Assembly (NCBI GenBank): GCA_963819855.1
Contig: CAWFYC010000017.1
Location: 1-64,000 of the forward strand
Source of the DNA: JAMXLO01 sp963819855
Lineage (GTDB): Bacteria > Pseudomonadota > Alphaproteobacteria > Acetobacterales > Acetobacteraceae
Length of the DNA stretch: 64,000 nucleotides
Direction of reading: 5' to 3'
The position numbers were made by a program, and so were the translations under genes. The first letter of the stretch is position 1. Each line of letters begins with the position of its first letter. Below, one piece after another: positions 7,841-15,886 of this stretch. The notes below the pieces were generated by a model, which was given only the letters and a program-made list of their open reading frames with translations, was not told where the DNA came from and searched no databases.

Positions 7841-8983
7841 CTACAACTGCGACTCCGGCGACACTACCATGCAGCTCGTGCGGCCATGCGCGAGGCGCTG
7901 GCAGGCTTGCACCGCGGCTTCACGCGACAGTCCGGTCCACCGCGCGCGATACAGTTGCCCACGTCCCTGATGCACACCGGACACCGAGGTGTGCGCCACC
8001 GCCAGCTCCGTCGGCGCGTGCTCACGCGCAGTGCCGAGTGCGGCGTGCGCCATGCTCTCGCTGGAATAGGCGCCGACCTGGATCGCCCAGTGGCCGCTCG
8101 GCACCCCGCCATGACGCATCGGTATCGGTTCAGCCACGGCCTGCTGGATCAGCCTGAAGCCACCCCGCGACGGCGGCGGCGTGGCCAGCGCGTATTGCTG
8201 CGGCAGCGGCTCGGCCCGCGCCCGCGGCGGCTCGGGAAGCTGCGCCACCTCGACCGGCCCGCGCGCCGGCGCGCGACCGCCGCCGCCGTGACTGCTGGCA
8301 AGCTGCACCGCGCGGCCGTAGCGCGTGCCCCGCGGAATCTCGATCGGCAGCGCGTTCATCGCGTAGTCCTCGGCCGGCGAACGGGTGTTCGGATAGACCC
8401 CGGCGATGTTGGGCCCGATCATCGCCACATAGTGCCGCGTTTCGTCCGGCAGCGGCCGGTTGTTGCTCAGATAGTCGTCGAGCCGCCGTGGCCCCGCGTT
8501 ATACGCCGCGAGGAAGCCGGGCGAACCGTAGATGTCGTACATCTCGCGCAAATAGGCGGTGCCGGCGAGAATGTTGTCGTGCGGATCGTACGGATCGTCG
8601 CTCAGACTGTAGCGGCCGCGCAGCTCGTCATAGGTCTCCGGCATCACCTGCATCAGCCCCATGGCGCCGGCGCCGGAGGTGATCAACCCGCCGTTCTGGT
8701 ACTCCTTGCCACCTGACTCGACGCGCATCACCGAGCGAATCCAGGTGTCCGGCACGTCGAACCGATTGCTGGCCTCACGGATATACGGCCCCCACGGGTC
8801 CTCGGGCGGGCCTGGCGGCACGTAGTTGCCGCGGGCACGAGCGGCATAGCGCGCCGCCTCCTGCGAGGAGCTGATGTGCGTTCCCTGACCGGCACAGGCC
8901 GCCAACAGGGCGAGCAACGTCAGGTTGCAAATGCCGCGCAGTACGGCGGCCTGCGGGAAAACCGAACGATTTTGACGTGTCAT
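7841..8983 (-). CDS. Lytic murein transglycosylase lipoprotein with C-terminal SPOR domain
   Basis: A 380-residue envelope protein. An N-terminal signal ends in the lipobox LAAC (Cys30), so it is probably a lipoprotein. Residues about 65-190 form an SLT lytic transglycosylase domain with the catalytic Glu in RVESGG, followed by GLMQVMPETYDELR and AYNAGPRRL. A low-complexity linker leads to a C-terminal SPOR domain (GHWAIQVGAYSS...), which binds denuded glycan strands. It would cleave peptidoglycan with 1,6-anhydro product formation, perhaps during division. The ATG at 8983 has GGGAGGT upstream. It is monocistronic and convergent with the TRAP gene. Confidence 0.88.
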   Translation of the reverse strand: MTRQNRSVFPQAAVLRGICNLTLLALLAACAGQGTHISSSQEAARYAARARGNYVPPGPPEDPWGPYIREASNRFDVPDTWIRSVMRVESGGKEYQNGGLITSGAGAMGLMQVMPETYDELRGRYSLSDDPYDPHDNILAGTAYLREMYDIYGSPGFLAAYNAGPRRLDDYLSNNRPLPDETRHYVAMIGPNIAGVYPNTRSPAEDYAMNALPIEIPRGTRYGRAVQLASSHGGGGRAPARGPVEVAQLPEPPRARAEPLPQQYALATPPPSRGGFRLIQQAVAEPIPMRHGGVPSGHWAIQVGAYSSESMAHAALGTAREHAPTELAVAHTSVSGVHQGRGQLYRARWTGLSREAAVQACQRLAHGRTSCMVVSPESQL

Positions 8984-9221
8984 CCTAGGCAGGACCTCCC
9001 GTCGTCGTGGCGCGGCCGGAATGGCCGGAGGGCACGGCGGCCGGACGGCCGTCGCTCAGGTATCCGATCAGGAACAGCGCTTAAGCCCTTATCGCAGATC
9101 GCTGTTCGAGGCAAGATCATCTCGAATCGTGGATTTGTGGGTAGCAAGCCATGTCAATCGCGGTAACAGCCGTTTCGGCCGCACACCAACGCAGACCACA
9201 ACACCGCGGCCGGCAACGACC

Positions 9222-9578
9222 GTGAGAACGTTGCGCCTGGCGATTTATCTGCTGAATCTGCTGGCGCTGGCGGACCTTGCCGCATGTGCGCCCGCCAATC
9301 CGCCGAAACCGGCTGGGCAACCTGCGCCGGTTGCGATGGGCACGATTCTTTCGATGCGCGCGGTGGACTCGCGCGCCGGGGTCGATCCGCTGCGCGCCGC
9401 GTTGCTCGCCGGCGGCAGCGCGTCCAGTGATGGCGGTCGGTCGCTGGTGGAATTTATCGTTCGCGCCGACGATGGCGCCACGTTGTCGATCGTGCAGTCG
9501 AACGAACCCGGTTTCCGCGGCGGCGACCGCGTCATCATTCTGCGCGACGACCGAACGCGCCTGGCGCGGCCGGGCTGA
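9222..9578 (+). CDS. Small outer-membrane-type lipoprotein, SlyB-like C terminus
   Basis: A 118-residue protein from a GTG at 9222, giving a basic-hydrophobic signal that ends in DLAACAP, a fair lipobox (Cys22). The mature part has a GTILSMRAVD stretch and then VEFIVRADDG...GDRVII, reminiscent of the C-terminal beta-rich part of SlyB/Pcp lipoproteins, without the usual glycine zipper repeats. An in-frame upstream start at 9021 is possible but would bury the signal. It is 12 bp from the ABM-domain gene and may be cotranscribed. Family resemblance is weak and the start uncertain. Confidence 0.55.
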   Translation: MRTLRLAIYLLNLLALADLAACAPANPPKPAGQPAPVAMGTILSMRAVDSRAGVDPLRAALLAGGSASSDGGRSLVEFIVRADDGATLSIVQSNEPGFRGGDRVIILRDDRTRLARPG

Positions 9579-9590
9579 AAGGATCGAGCG

Positions 9591-9887
9591 ATGCTGGTTC
9601 GTGTGCTGACGATGCACGTGGTGCCCGAGCGGTTGGACGACTGGTTCCGCTTCACCCGCGACATCGGGTTTCCCGGTATGCGCAGCCAGCCCGGCTGTCG
9701 CGCCATCTGGCGATTGCATGAACACGGTGCGGCCCATGACTATCAGGTCGTTACGCTATGGGACAGCCTGGCCGATCTCGAACGCTTCCGCGCCAGCGAC
9801 GCGATGCGCGAACTGACCGCGGCTGCGGCGGGACTGACCGTACCGCCATCCGGCGAGTCGGTATTCGATCTGATCGAGGATGATTGA
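9591..9887 (+). CDS. ABM-domain (antibiotic biosynthesis monooxygenase-like) small protein
   Basis: A 98-residue dimeric alpha-beta barrel type protein. The order MLVRVLTMHV (first strand), an amphipathic helix, PGCRAIWRLHE and the YQVVTLWDSLADLERF segment with its W-x-S core are typical of the ABM family, which includes small haem- or cofactor-free oxygenases and many proteins without known activity. The ATG has an AAGGA site 8 nt upstream. It precedes a CoA transferase by 3 bp and is probably cotranscribed. Substrate unknown. Confidence 0.7.
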   Translation: MLVRVLTMHVVPERLDDWFRFTRDIGFPGMRSQPGCRAIWRLHEHGAAHDYQVVTLWDSLADLERFRASDAMRELTAAAAGLTVPPSGESVFDLIEDD

Positions 9888-9890
9888 GCC

Positions 9891-11069
9891 ATGGCGATTC
9901 TGCCGCTCGCCGACCTGACGGTGCTCGAATTCAGCCACACCGTGATGGGCCCATCCTGCGGCGTGGTGCTGGCCGATCTCGGCGCGGATGTGATCCGCGT
10001 GGAACCCGCGCCGGACGGCGATCGCACCCGCCGGCTGCATGGCTTCGCCACCGGGTTCTTTGCCTATTTCAATCGCAACAAGCGCTGCATCTGCATCGAC
10101 GTGAAATCGCCCGATGGATTGGAGGTGGCGCGGGACCTGGTGCGCCACGCCGATGCGCTGATCGAGAATTTCGGCCCCGGCACGATGGATCGACTCGGTC
10201 TAGGCTGGGATGCGGTGCACGCGCTGAACCCGCGGCTGATCTACTGCGCGCTGAAGGGCTTTTTGCCGGGACCGTACCAGCATCGCCCGTCGCTCGACGA
10301 GATCGCGCAGCACATGACCGGGCTTGCCTACATGACAGGGCCGCCGGGGCAGCCGCTGCGCGCCGGATCGTCGGTGATCGACATCATGGGCGGCGTGATG
10401 GGCGCGCTCGCCATCCTCGCGGCGCTGCGGCAGCGCGACAAGGATGGCGAGGGGCGGCACATCACCAGCGCGCTGTATGAGAGTTCGGCGTTCCTGGTGG
10501 GGCAGCACATGGCGGGTGAAGCGGCTACCGGCGTGCCGTCGCCACCGATGCCGGCGCGCAGCGGTGCGTGGGGAATCTACGAGACGTTCCCCACGCTGAA
10601 CGGCGAGAAGCTGTTCATCGGCATCACATCGGACAATCACTGGCGTTCGTTCTGTGCGAAGTTCGCCCGCCCGGATCTGCTGGAGGACGAACGCTTCGGC
10701 AGCAATGCGGATCGGGTAAGGAATCGCCCCGCGCTGCGCGACATCGTCGCCGCGATTGTACGGGACGTCGCGATTGCGGACCTGGAACGTATCATGGACG
10801 AGGCGAATATGCCGTTCTCGGCGGTGCGCACGCCGTCGGATCTGTTCGACGATCCGCAGCTCAACGCGTTCGGCCGCGCGCTGGCGGTGCAGATGCCGAA
10901 CGGCAACGTGGCGAAGCTGCCGGCGCTGCCGTTCTGCATCGATGACGAGGCGCCGGCGTTGCGCATGCAGCCGCCGGCGGCGGGAGAACATACCGACGCG
11001 ATCCTGGCAGCGTTGGGTTATTCGGTGGAGCTGATCGCGGAACTTCGCGCGGTAAGTGCGATAAGTTGA
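9891..11069 (+). CDS. Family III CoA transferase (CaiB/BaiF type)
   Basis: A 392-residue family III CoA transferase, which moves CoA between carboxylic acids through an aspartyl-CoA intermediate. Seen are the N-terminal VLEFSHTVMGP segment, ADLGADVIRVEP, the NKRCICIDVKSPDG block and the SVIDIMGG segment with Asp164 at the catalytic aspartate position. Length matches the family. It follows the ABM-domain gene by 3 bp. Its TGA stop overlaps the first bases of a palindromic repeat. A second family III enzyme at 22497 is a distant paralogue. The acid substrates are not deducible. Confidence 0.88.
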   Translation: MAILPLADLTVLEFSHTVMGPSCGVVLADLGADVIRVEPAPDGDRTRRLHGFATGFFAYFNRNKRCICIDVKSPDGLEVARDLVRHADALIENFGPGTMDRLGLGWDAVHALNPRLIYCALKGFLPGPYQHRPSLDEIAQHMTGLAYMTGPPGQPLRAGSSVIDIMGGVMGALAILAALRQRDKDGEGRHITSALYESSAFLVGQHMAGEAATGVPSPPMPARSGAWGIYETFPTLNGEKLFIGITSDNHWRSFCAKFARPDLLEDERFGSNADRVRNRPALRDIVAAIVRDVAIADLERIMDEANMPFSAVRTPSDLFDDPQLNAFGRALAVQMPNGNVAKLPALPFCIDDEAPALRMQPPAAGEHTDAILAALGYSVELIAELRAVSAIS

Positions 11070-11144
11070 TGGGTATCGCTGCGCTCAACCCATCCTACGA
11101 GTTGCCGCGCGCCGTAGGATGGGTAGAGCGCAGCGATACCCATC
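11068..11144. repeat. 31-bp-arm palindromic repeat, copy 1
   Basis: Arms 11068-11098 and 11114-11144 (31 bp, one mismatch) with core GCTGCGCT...AGCGCAGC and the outer end GATGGGTATCGC. Copies 2 and 3 are at 36975-37069 and 54537-54620. The left edge supplies two bases of the TGA stop of the CoA transferase gene. The right edge lies three bases from the end of the convergent cupredoxin gene, so it could serve as a shared terminator. Confidence 0.8.
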
Positions 11145-11147
11145 GTC

Positions 11148-11504
11148 TCATGCCTCCACCACCACCTGTCCATGCATATGCGGATGCAGCCCACAGAGAT
11201 AGTCATACGTCCCCGCCTGCTCGAACTTGTAGGCGAACGAGTCATCCGTATCCAGCGGATGCGACTTCACCTTCAGGTCCGGGCAGACGATGCTGTGTGG
11301 GATGTCGTCGTGATTCACCCATGTCACCGTGGTGCCGGCCTTCACCGTCAATGGGGTCGGCGAAAAGGTGAAATTGTCGACGACGATCTGGGCATCCGCC
11401 GCCGCCGCCATGCGGCTGCCGATCGCCAACACAATGCCTGTGCCAAGCGCGCGGCGCAGCAGCAGGCGCCGGGCGAAACCGCCCGGTTCCAACATCTCGT
11501 TCAT
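11148..11504 (-). CDS. Type 1 copper protein (cupredoxin, amicyanin/pseudoazurin-like)
   Basis: A 118-residue exported cupredoxin. Residues 1-36 form a signal with ARRLLLRRAL and a hydrophobic stretch ending AAAADA. The four copper ligands are visible: His70 (in DDIPHS), Cys104, His107 and Met110 (in YLCGLHPHM). It would carry electrons or bind copper in the periplasm. GAAGG lies 9 nt before the ATG at 11504. The gene begins 11 nt after the metallophosphoesterase stop, so they form an operon, probably driven by the divergent ECF-type promoter at 12466-12491. Confidence 0.88.
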   Translation of the reverse strand: MNEMLEPGGFARRLLLRRALGTGIVLAIGSRMAAAADAQIVVDNFTFSPTPLTVKAGTTVTWVNHDDIPHSIVCPDLKVKSHPLDTDDSFAYKFEQAGTYDYLCGLHPHMHGQVVVEA

Positions 11505-11515
11505 GGCGCGTGCCT

Positions 11516-12436
11516 TCAGCTCGCGAGCGGCGTATCGACGATGGCGAGCGGTGCCTTCGATGATACCAGCTTGACGCTGGCGATGCCGAGGTAATGCTTC
11601 AGCTCGCCGGCCGGCACCGCCATCGGCCCGGGGCTCTTCGCCGATCCGGGCGCCGGCTGCGGAAACGCGGTGGAGCGCGCAGTGTGGAACGCCACGTTGC
11701 CTTCCACCTTCTGCAGCGTCTGGTGGATGTGGCCGTTCAGCACCGTCACCGAGCCGAACTTCTTCAGGTAGGACAGCGCCTGTGCGCCGTCCGCCGTGCC
11801 CCAGCCCCAGTCCTGATAGACGATCCACAGCGGCACATGCGCGAACACCACGATCGGCGTGCTCGCCGTCAGGTGTGCCACATCGTCCTCGAGCCACTCG
11901 AGCTGGTCGTGCCCGAGATTGCCGAGCCCGTTGCCTTGCAGGTTCACCACGTTCACCAGGCCGATGAAGTGCACGCCGCCGGCGTCGAAGCTATACCAAC
12001 CGTCGCCCTTGGTGCCTTTGCCGAACCGGTTGAGGTAGCTCTTGCCATCCTCCTCGAGGATGTCGTGCTCGCCGGGCACGGTGTGCATGGTCAGCTTGGT
12101 CGCGCCGCAGAGCTGCGCCGCTGTGTCGAATTGCGCCGGCTTGGAAAGATGCGTGATATCGCCTGTGTGGACCATGAAGGCCGGCTGCATCGGCAGCCTG
12201 GTGACGTCGTCCAGCGCCTCCTGCAGCGTGGCGGTCACATTAGGATTGGCCGGCTTGTCGAAGCCGAGATGGCTGTCGCTGATCTGCACGAAGGTGAAGT
12301 CGGTGCCGGCCGCTTCGGCGCTGCCGATCAGACGCGACCGCGGCACGCCGCCTGCGACCGTCCAGACCATGGCGGTGCCGGCCCAGGTCATGCATTTCAG
12401 GAAGCCGCGGCGCTGCAGGTTGGGATCAAGGCTCAT
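11516..12436 (-). CDS. Tat-exported calcineurin-like metallophosphoesterase
   Basis: A 306-residue phosphoesterase with a twin-arginine signal (LQRRGFLK, Arg9-Arg10), so it folds in the cytoplasm, probably with metals, before export. The metal-binding motifs follow in order: D54-S-H56, GD93ITH, GEH124D (the usual Asn of GNHD is Glu here), FAH near residue 200 and GHIHQ near 230. The substrate is unknown; exported relatives hydrolyse phosphodiesters or phosphomonoesters. It is first in an operon with the cupredoxin and divergent from the sigma/anti-sigma pair, which suggests it belongs to that regulon. Confidence 0.85.
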   Translation of the reverse strand: MSLDPNLQRRGFLKCMTWAGTAMVWTVAGGVPRSRLIGSAEAAGTDFTFVQISDSHLGFDKPANPNVTATLQEALDDVTRLPMQPAFMVHTGDITHLSKPAQFDTAAQLCGATKLTMHTVPGEHDILEEDGKSYLNRFGKGTKGDGWYSFDAGGVHFIGLVNVVNLQGNGLGNLGHDQLEWLEDDVAHLTASTPIVVFAHVPLWIVYQDWGWGTADGAQALSYLKKFGSVTVLNGHIHQTLQKVEGNVAFHTARSTAFPQPAPGSAKSPGPMAVPAGELKHYLGIASVKLVSSKAPLAIVDTPLAS

Positions 12437-12465
12437 CGGGTGACCTCCAGTTGGTGTGCCGCCTC

Positions 12466-12491
12466 TACCGACGCAGCCCAGGGGTTATTCC
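12466..12491 (-). promoter_or_regulatory. Putative ECF promoter for metallophosphoesterase-cupredoxin operon
   Basis: On the minus strand GGAATAA (12491-12485) and CGGTA (12470-12466) are separated by 14 bases, 30 nt before the ATG at 12436. The same two elements with the same spacing occur on the other strand toward the sigma gene. GGAAT-type -35 elements are common for ECF sigma factors. This is a motif inference, not a mapped start site. Confidence 0.5.
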
Positions 12492-12502
12492 CGGCGTCGA
12501 TC

Positions 12503-12528
12503 GGAATAAGATTGCCGGCAGCCGGGTA
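12503..12528 (+). promoter_or_regulatory. Putative autoregulated ECF promoter for sigma/anti-sigma operon
   Basis: GGAATAA (12503-12509) and GGGTA (12524-12528) are separated by 14 bases, mirroring the divergent site at 12466-12491. It ends 33 nt before the TTG proposed as the sigma start, a distance nearly equal to that on the other side. Its position also argues against the upstream start codons at 12451 and 12454, which would precede the transcript. Confidence 0.5.
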
Positions 12529-12561
12529 TGGGACACGGCAGCCGCAGTCAGGACCAAGGCC

Positions 12562-13125
12562 TTGCCCCAGGACGATCGACGCCGACGCTTCGAGCTGCTG
12601 GCGCTGCCGCACCTCGATGCCGCCTTCAACCTTGCCCGCTGGCTGGCGGGCAACACGACGGATGCCGAGGACGTGGTGCAGGATGCCTATCTGCGCGCCT
12701 ATCGCTATTTCGACGCCTTTCAGGGAGGGAATTTCCGCGTGTGGCTGCTGACCATCGTGCGCAACGCATTCATGACCTGGGTGAAGGAGAATCGCTCGGG
12801 GCGGATGATGTTCGTGCCCGATACGCCGGTGGCGGACAGTGCGGACCAGGAAGAGACGCTGTGGGGCAGCCGGCCGCGCGATCCGGAGGCGCTGTTGCTG
12901 GAGAGTATCGACAGCCAGACGCTGGGCCGGCTGATGGAGCAGTTGCCGGCGGAGTATCGCGAGGTGCTGCTGCTGCGCGAGGTCGAGGATCTCGCCTACA
13001 AGGAGATTGCCGAAGTGACTGGAGTGCCGATGGGCACGGTGATGTCGCGCCTGTCACGCGCACGGCTCAGCCTGCGCAGGCTGTGGCTCCAGCAGGCCGA
13101 GTCGGAGGCCGCACATGGAGTGTGA
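12562..13125 (+). CDS. ECF-family RNA polymerase sigma factor
   Basis: A 187-residue sigma-70 family ECF factor. Region 2 holds the AEDVVQDAYLRAYRYFDAF block and the FRVWLLTIVRNAF segment; region 4 holds LPAEYREVLLLREVEDLAYKEIAEVTGVPMGTVMSRLSRAR, a helix-turn-helix that reads -35 elements. The TTG at 12562 is chosen because it gives the usual N-terminal length, AGGA lies 9 nt upstream, and a promoter-like motif lies between it and the other possible starts (12451, 12454). The 3' end overlaps the anti-sigma gene by 11 bp. It probably controls itself and the divergent operon. Confidence 0.85.
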   Translation: MPQDDRRRRFELLALPHLDAAFNLARWLAGNTTDAEDVVQDAYLRAYRYFDAFQGGNFRVWLLTIVRNAFMTWVKENRSGRMMFVPDTPVADSADQEETLWGSRPRDPEALLLESIDSQTLGRLMEQLPAEYREVLLLREVEDLAYKEIAEVTGVPMGTVMSRLSRARLSLRRLWLQQAESEAAHGV

Positions 13126-13867
13126 ACGCGCAGGCGGCCTGCTGTCGGGGCTGATGGACAATGCGTTGCGGCCGTTCGCACGGTTTCGCGTGAGCCGCCA
13201 TGTCGCCGGTTGTGACGCCTGCGCGGCCAGGCTTGAGGAGCTGCGCGCCATGCAGGCGGCGATCCGTACCAAACTGCCGTATCACCGCGCCCCTCCAGGG
13301 TTGGCGGCGCGCATCGGAGCGGCGCTGCCACGCGAGGAGGCGCCTCGCGTCACCCGGCCGTGGCTCCGCATGCCGGCGTTCAGCCTGGCCGGGACGGGCC
13401 TGGCCGGCGCGCTGGCCGGTGTGGCGCTGACGGTGCTGGTCATGGGCGGGTCAAACGATCCGACCATGGCGGTGATCAGCAGCCACATCCGTTCGATGCA
13501 GGCTGACCACCTGACCGATGTGCTGACCAGCGACCAGCACACGGTGAAGCCCTGGCTGTCCGCGCGACTGGATGTCTCGCCGCCGGTGCGCGATCTGAAG
13601 GAGGAAGGGTTCCCGCTGGTCGGCGGTCGGCTGGACTATGTGGACGGGCATCCGGCCGCGGCGGTGGTGTATCGGCGCGCCAAGCACGTGATCAACCTGT
13701 TCGCCTGGGCATCGGCCGGGAAGGCGGATGAGGCGTTCCGCACGGAGACGCGCCAGGGCTTCAATGTTGTGACCTGGCGGCGCGACGGCATCACGTATTA
13801 CGCGGTGTCGGATGTGGAGGCCGATCAGTTGGCCGAATTCGCCAGGCTGGTGGTGCAGAACGGATGA
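13115..13867 (+). CDS. Zinc-type anti-sigma factor, membrane anchored
   Basis: A 250-residue protein with an N-terminal zinc anti-sigma motif H-x3-C-x2-C (RHVAGCDAC, residues about 28-36), one membrane segment (about residues 92-111, LAGTGLAGALAGVALTVLVM) and a periplasmic C-terminal domain of about 135 residues. It would hold the adjacent ECF factor inactive until a signal, possibly redox through the Cys/Zn site or a periplasmic stress, releases it. The ATG lies inside the sigma gene, so translation is coupled. The periplasmic domain (VNSHIRSMQADH-like region to the end) resembles the extracytoplasmic part of other proteobacterial anti-sigma proteins. Confidence 0.82.
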   Translation: MECERAGGLLSGLMDNALRPFARFRVSRHVAGCDACAARLEELRAMQAAIRTKLPYHRAPPGLAARIGAALPREEAPRVTRPWLRMPAFSLAGTGLAGALAGVALTVLVMGGSNDPTMAVISSHIRSMQADHLTDVLTSDQHTVKPWLSARLDVSPPVRDLKEEGFPLVGGRLDYVDGHPAAAVVYRRAKHVINLFAWASAGKADEAFRTETRQGFNVVTWRRDGITYYAVSDVEADQLAEFARLVVQNG

Positions 13868-13879
13868 TGCAGCGACGGC

Positions 13880-14861
13880 TCACATCATCCGATCCTCCGG
13901 CGGTACCAAATACAGCGGCGTCTCCCCTGCCAGCGCGCGCCTGATATTGGCGACCGCCCGCTGCAGCCCTACCGCCCCGGTCCCGGCGATCGCCGCCGCC
14001 GAGTTGTGCGGCGAACCGATCACGTTGGGCAGCGACATGAACGGCTGGTCCATACGGAACGTGCCGTGTCGCACCGGCTCGATCCACCACGCATCGATGC
14101 ATGCGGCGAACGTCGGAATCGCCAGCAGGCGCTGGTACAGCGCGCCCTCATCGACGATTTCCCCACGCGCGACGTTCACCAGGATCGCATCCTGCTTCAT
14201 CCGCGCAAGCTGCGCTGCGCCGATCATGCCCTGCGTGGCCGGCGTCAGCGGCGTGCAGATCACCAGCACGTCCGACGCCGCCAGCAGCAGGTCGAGCTGA
14301 TCCGGCGTGCCGATCCAGTCGGTCGGTTCCTCGCTGCGGCCGCGCCGGTTGATCGCATGCACCTTCATGCCGATGCCGCGCGCCAGCCGCGCCGTGGCGA
14401 CGCCGATCCCGCCGAAGCCCAGGATGCCGCACACGCCGCCGGCCAGCATGCGGTTCCGTGTGAACTGGTTGAACTCGCCATGTGCCAGCGCCGCATGTTC
14501 CACCAGCAGCCGCTTCGACGCGGCCAGCGCCATTGCCAGCGCGTGCTCCGCCATCGGTTCGGCATAGGCACCCGCCATTGGTCGCCACCTGCACGCCTGA
14601 CGGCAGCTCCGCCAGCGGCACGAAGTCGATGCCGGCGTTGATGAACTGCAGCAGCCGGACGTCCTTCAGCAGTGCGGTCTCGCCCTGGCGCAGTTCGCGC
14701 GTGGTGCGCGCCAGCACCGCATCCGCCTTGCGCAGCGCATCGGCACGCCCCGCATCGTCGAGATCGGGCAGATAGATCGCCTCCGCCGCGCCATCCAGCG
14801 CTTCGTGCACGATCTTGCGGCCGTTGCCCTCGAGTTCGTACACCACAACCAGCGTGCTCAT
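13880..14861 (-). CDS. D-2-hydroxyacid dehydrogenase (single-base frameshift)
   Basis: An NAD-dependent D-2-hydroxyacid dehydrogenase of 326 residues once one base is removed. Translation from ATG 14861 runs to NGG and then shifts at a run of three C/G (14571-14573); without the extra base it continues as AYAEPMAEHALAMA. The Rossmann motif GFGGIGVATARLA, the catalytic Arg in NVARGEIVDEG and His in SPHNSA are all present. It lies 13 nt downstream of a paralogue (14875-15855) and is probably cotranscribed. The span is 982 nt, that is 3n+1, so a sequencing insertion is more likely than real inactivation. Substrate unknown. Confidence 0.78.
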
Positions 14862-14874
14862 CCGCTTGCTTCCC

Positions 14875-15855
14875 TCAGAACCACGCGGCCTTGTCGACGA
14901 CATTGCGCAGCTTCCTACCACCCAAGAACGCACGGCAGTTGTCGATCATGATCTGGTAGCGGCGATCATCCAGATACGGCCCCCAACCCGCCATGTGCGG
15001 CGTCAGCAGTACGTTGGGCATGGTCCACAGCGGATGTTCCGCCGGCAGCGGCTCCTGCTCGAACACGTCGAGCGCCGCGCCGGCGATTTCGCCGGCGTTC
15101 AGCGCTGCCACCAGGTCGTCCAGCTTTGTCGTCATGCCACGGCCGATGTTGATGAAGAACGCGCTCGGCTTCATGCGCTGGAACCGCGCGCGATGCATGA
15201 AACCCTCGGTCGACGGCGTGTGCGGCACCGTCAGGATGACGAAGTCCGCCCGCGGCAGCAGCGCGTCCAGCGCCTCCGGCTGGTGCAGCTCGGCCACGCC
15301 AGGTGGTGCCTCGCCGCGACGCGCGTCGGTCGCCAGCACCGTCATGCCGAACGCCGCCGCAAGCCGTGCCGTCTCCGCCCCGATGCCGCCCACGCCGACG
15401 ATCAGTGCAGTCGACTCCGGTAGATGCACGACGCCGCTGTTCTCGCGCGACTTCTTCCACTCGCGGCGAAGCTGCTGCGGTAGATACACGTGCAGCCCGC
15501 GCGCGAACGCCAGCACGAAGGCCATGATGTGTGCGCTGATGTGGTCGTTGAAGATCTCGCGGAAGTTGGTGATGGTCAGCGAGTGCTCGATCAGCTCGGG
15601 GTAGTAGTAGCCGGCGGCAGGCGCGGCCTGTGGCGCCTGCAGCCAGCGCAGCCGCTGCGCCTTCACCAGCAGATCGCGCGGCAGCCAGCCGAACGCCGCC
15701 TCGGCATCGACGATCTCGCGTTCCGCCGTCGCCTCGTCCTCGGCGATCACCACGCGCACTTCGGGCATCGCCTCGGCCAGCTTTTTCCCCCAGTCGCGCG
15801 CGATCTCCGACTGCGGCGGCAGCATGACGAACTTGAATGTGTTGGCGCCTGACAT
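14875..15855 (-). CDS. D-2-hydroxyacid dehydrogenase
   Basis: A 326-residue enzyme that reduces a 2-oxoacid with NAD(P)H or the reverse. Seen are the dinucleotide-binding GVGGIGAETARLA (about residues 151-163), the substrate-binding Arg in NIGRGMTTK, the Glu in DVFEQEPLP and the catalytic His in LTPHMAG. The ATG at 15855 is chosen as it starts a normal N terminus (MSGANTFKFVML). It is intact, unlike its paralogue downstream, with which it shares only moderate similarity. Its start is 31 bp from the divergent NnrS gene, so both promoters must share this short gap or lie within the genes. Confidence 0.87.
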   Translation of the reverse strand: MSGANTFKFVMLPPQSEIARDWGKKLAEAMPEVRVVIAEDEATAEREIVDAEAAFGWLPRDLLVKAQRLRWLQAPQAAPAAGYYYPELIEHSLTITNFREIFNDHISAHIMAFVLAFARGLHVYLPQQLRREWKKSRENSGVVHLPESTALIVGVGGIGAETARLAAAFGMTVLATDARRGEAPPGVAELHQPEALDALLPRADFVILTVPHTPSTEGFMHRARFQRMKPSAFFINIGRGMTTKLDDLVAALNAGEIAGAALDVFEQEPLPAEHPLWTMPNVLLTPHMAGWGPYLDDRRYQIMIDNCRAFLGGRKLRNVVDKAAWF

Positions 15856-15886
15856 GGCCGTGTGTCCTCGCTGGTGTTGTGCGATT

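Noticed and set aside
12451..12561. Upstream TTG/GTG starts for the ECF sigma factor
   Set aside because: They would precede the promoter-like motif at 12503-12528 and add about 37 residues with no family counterpart.
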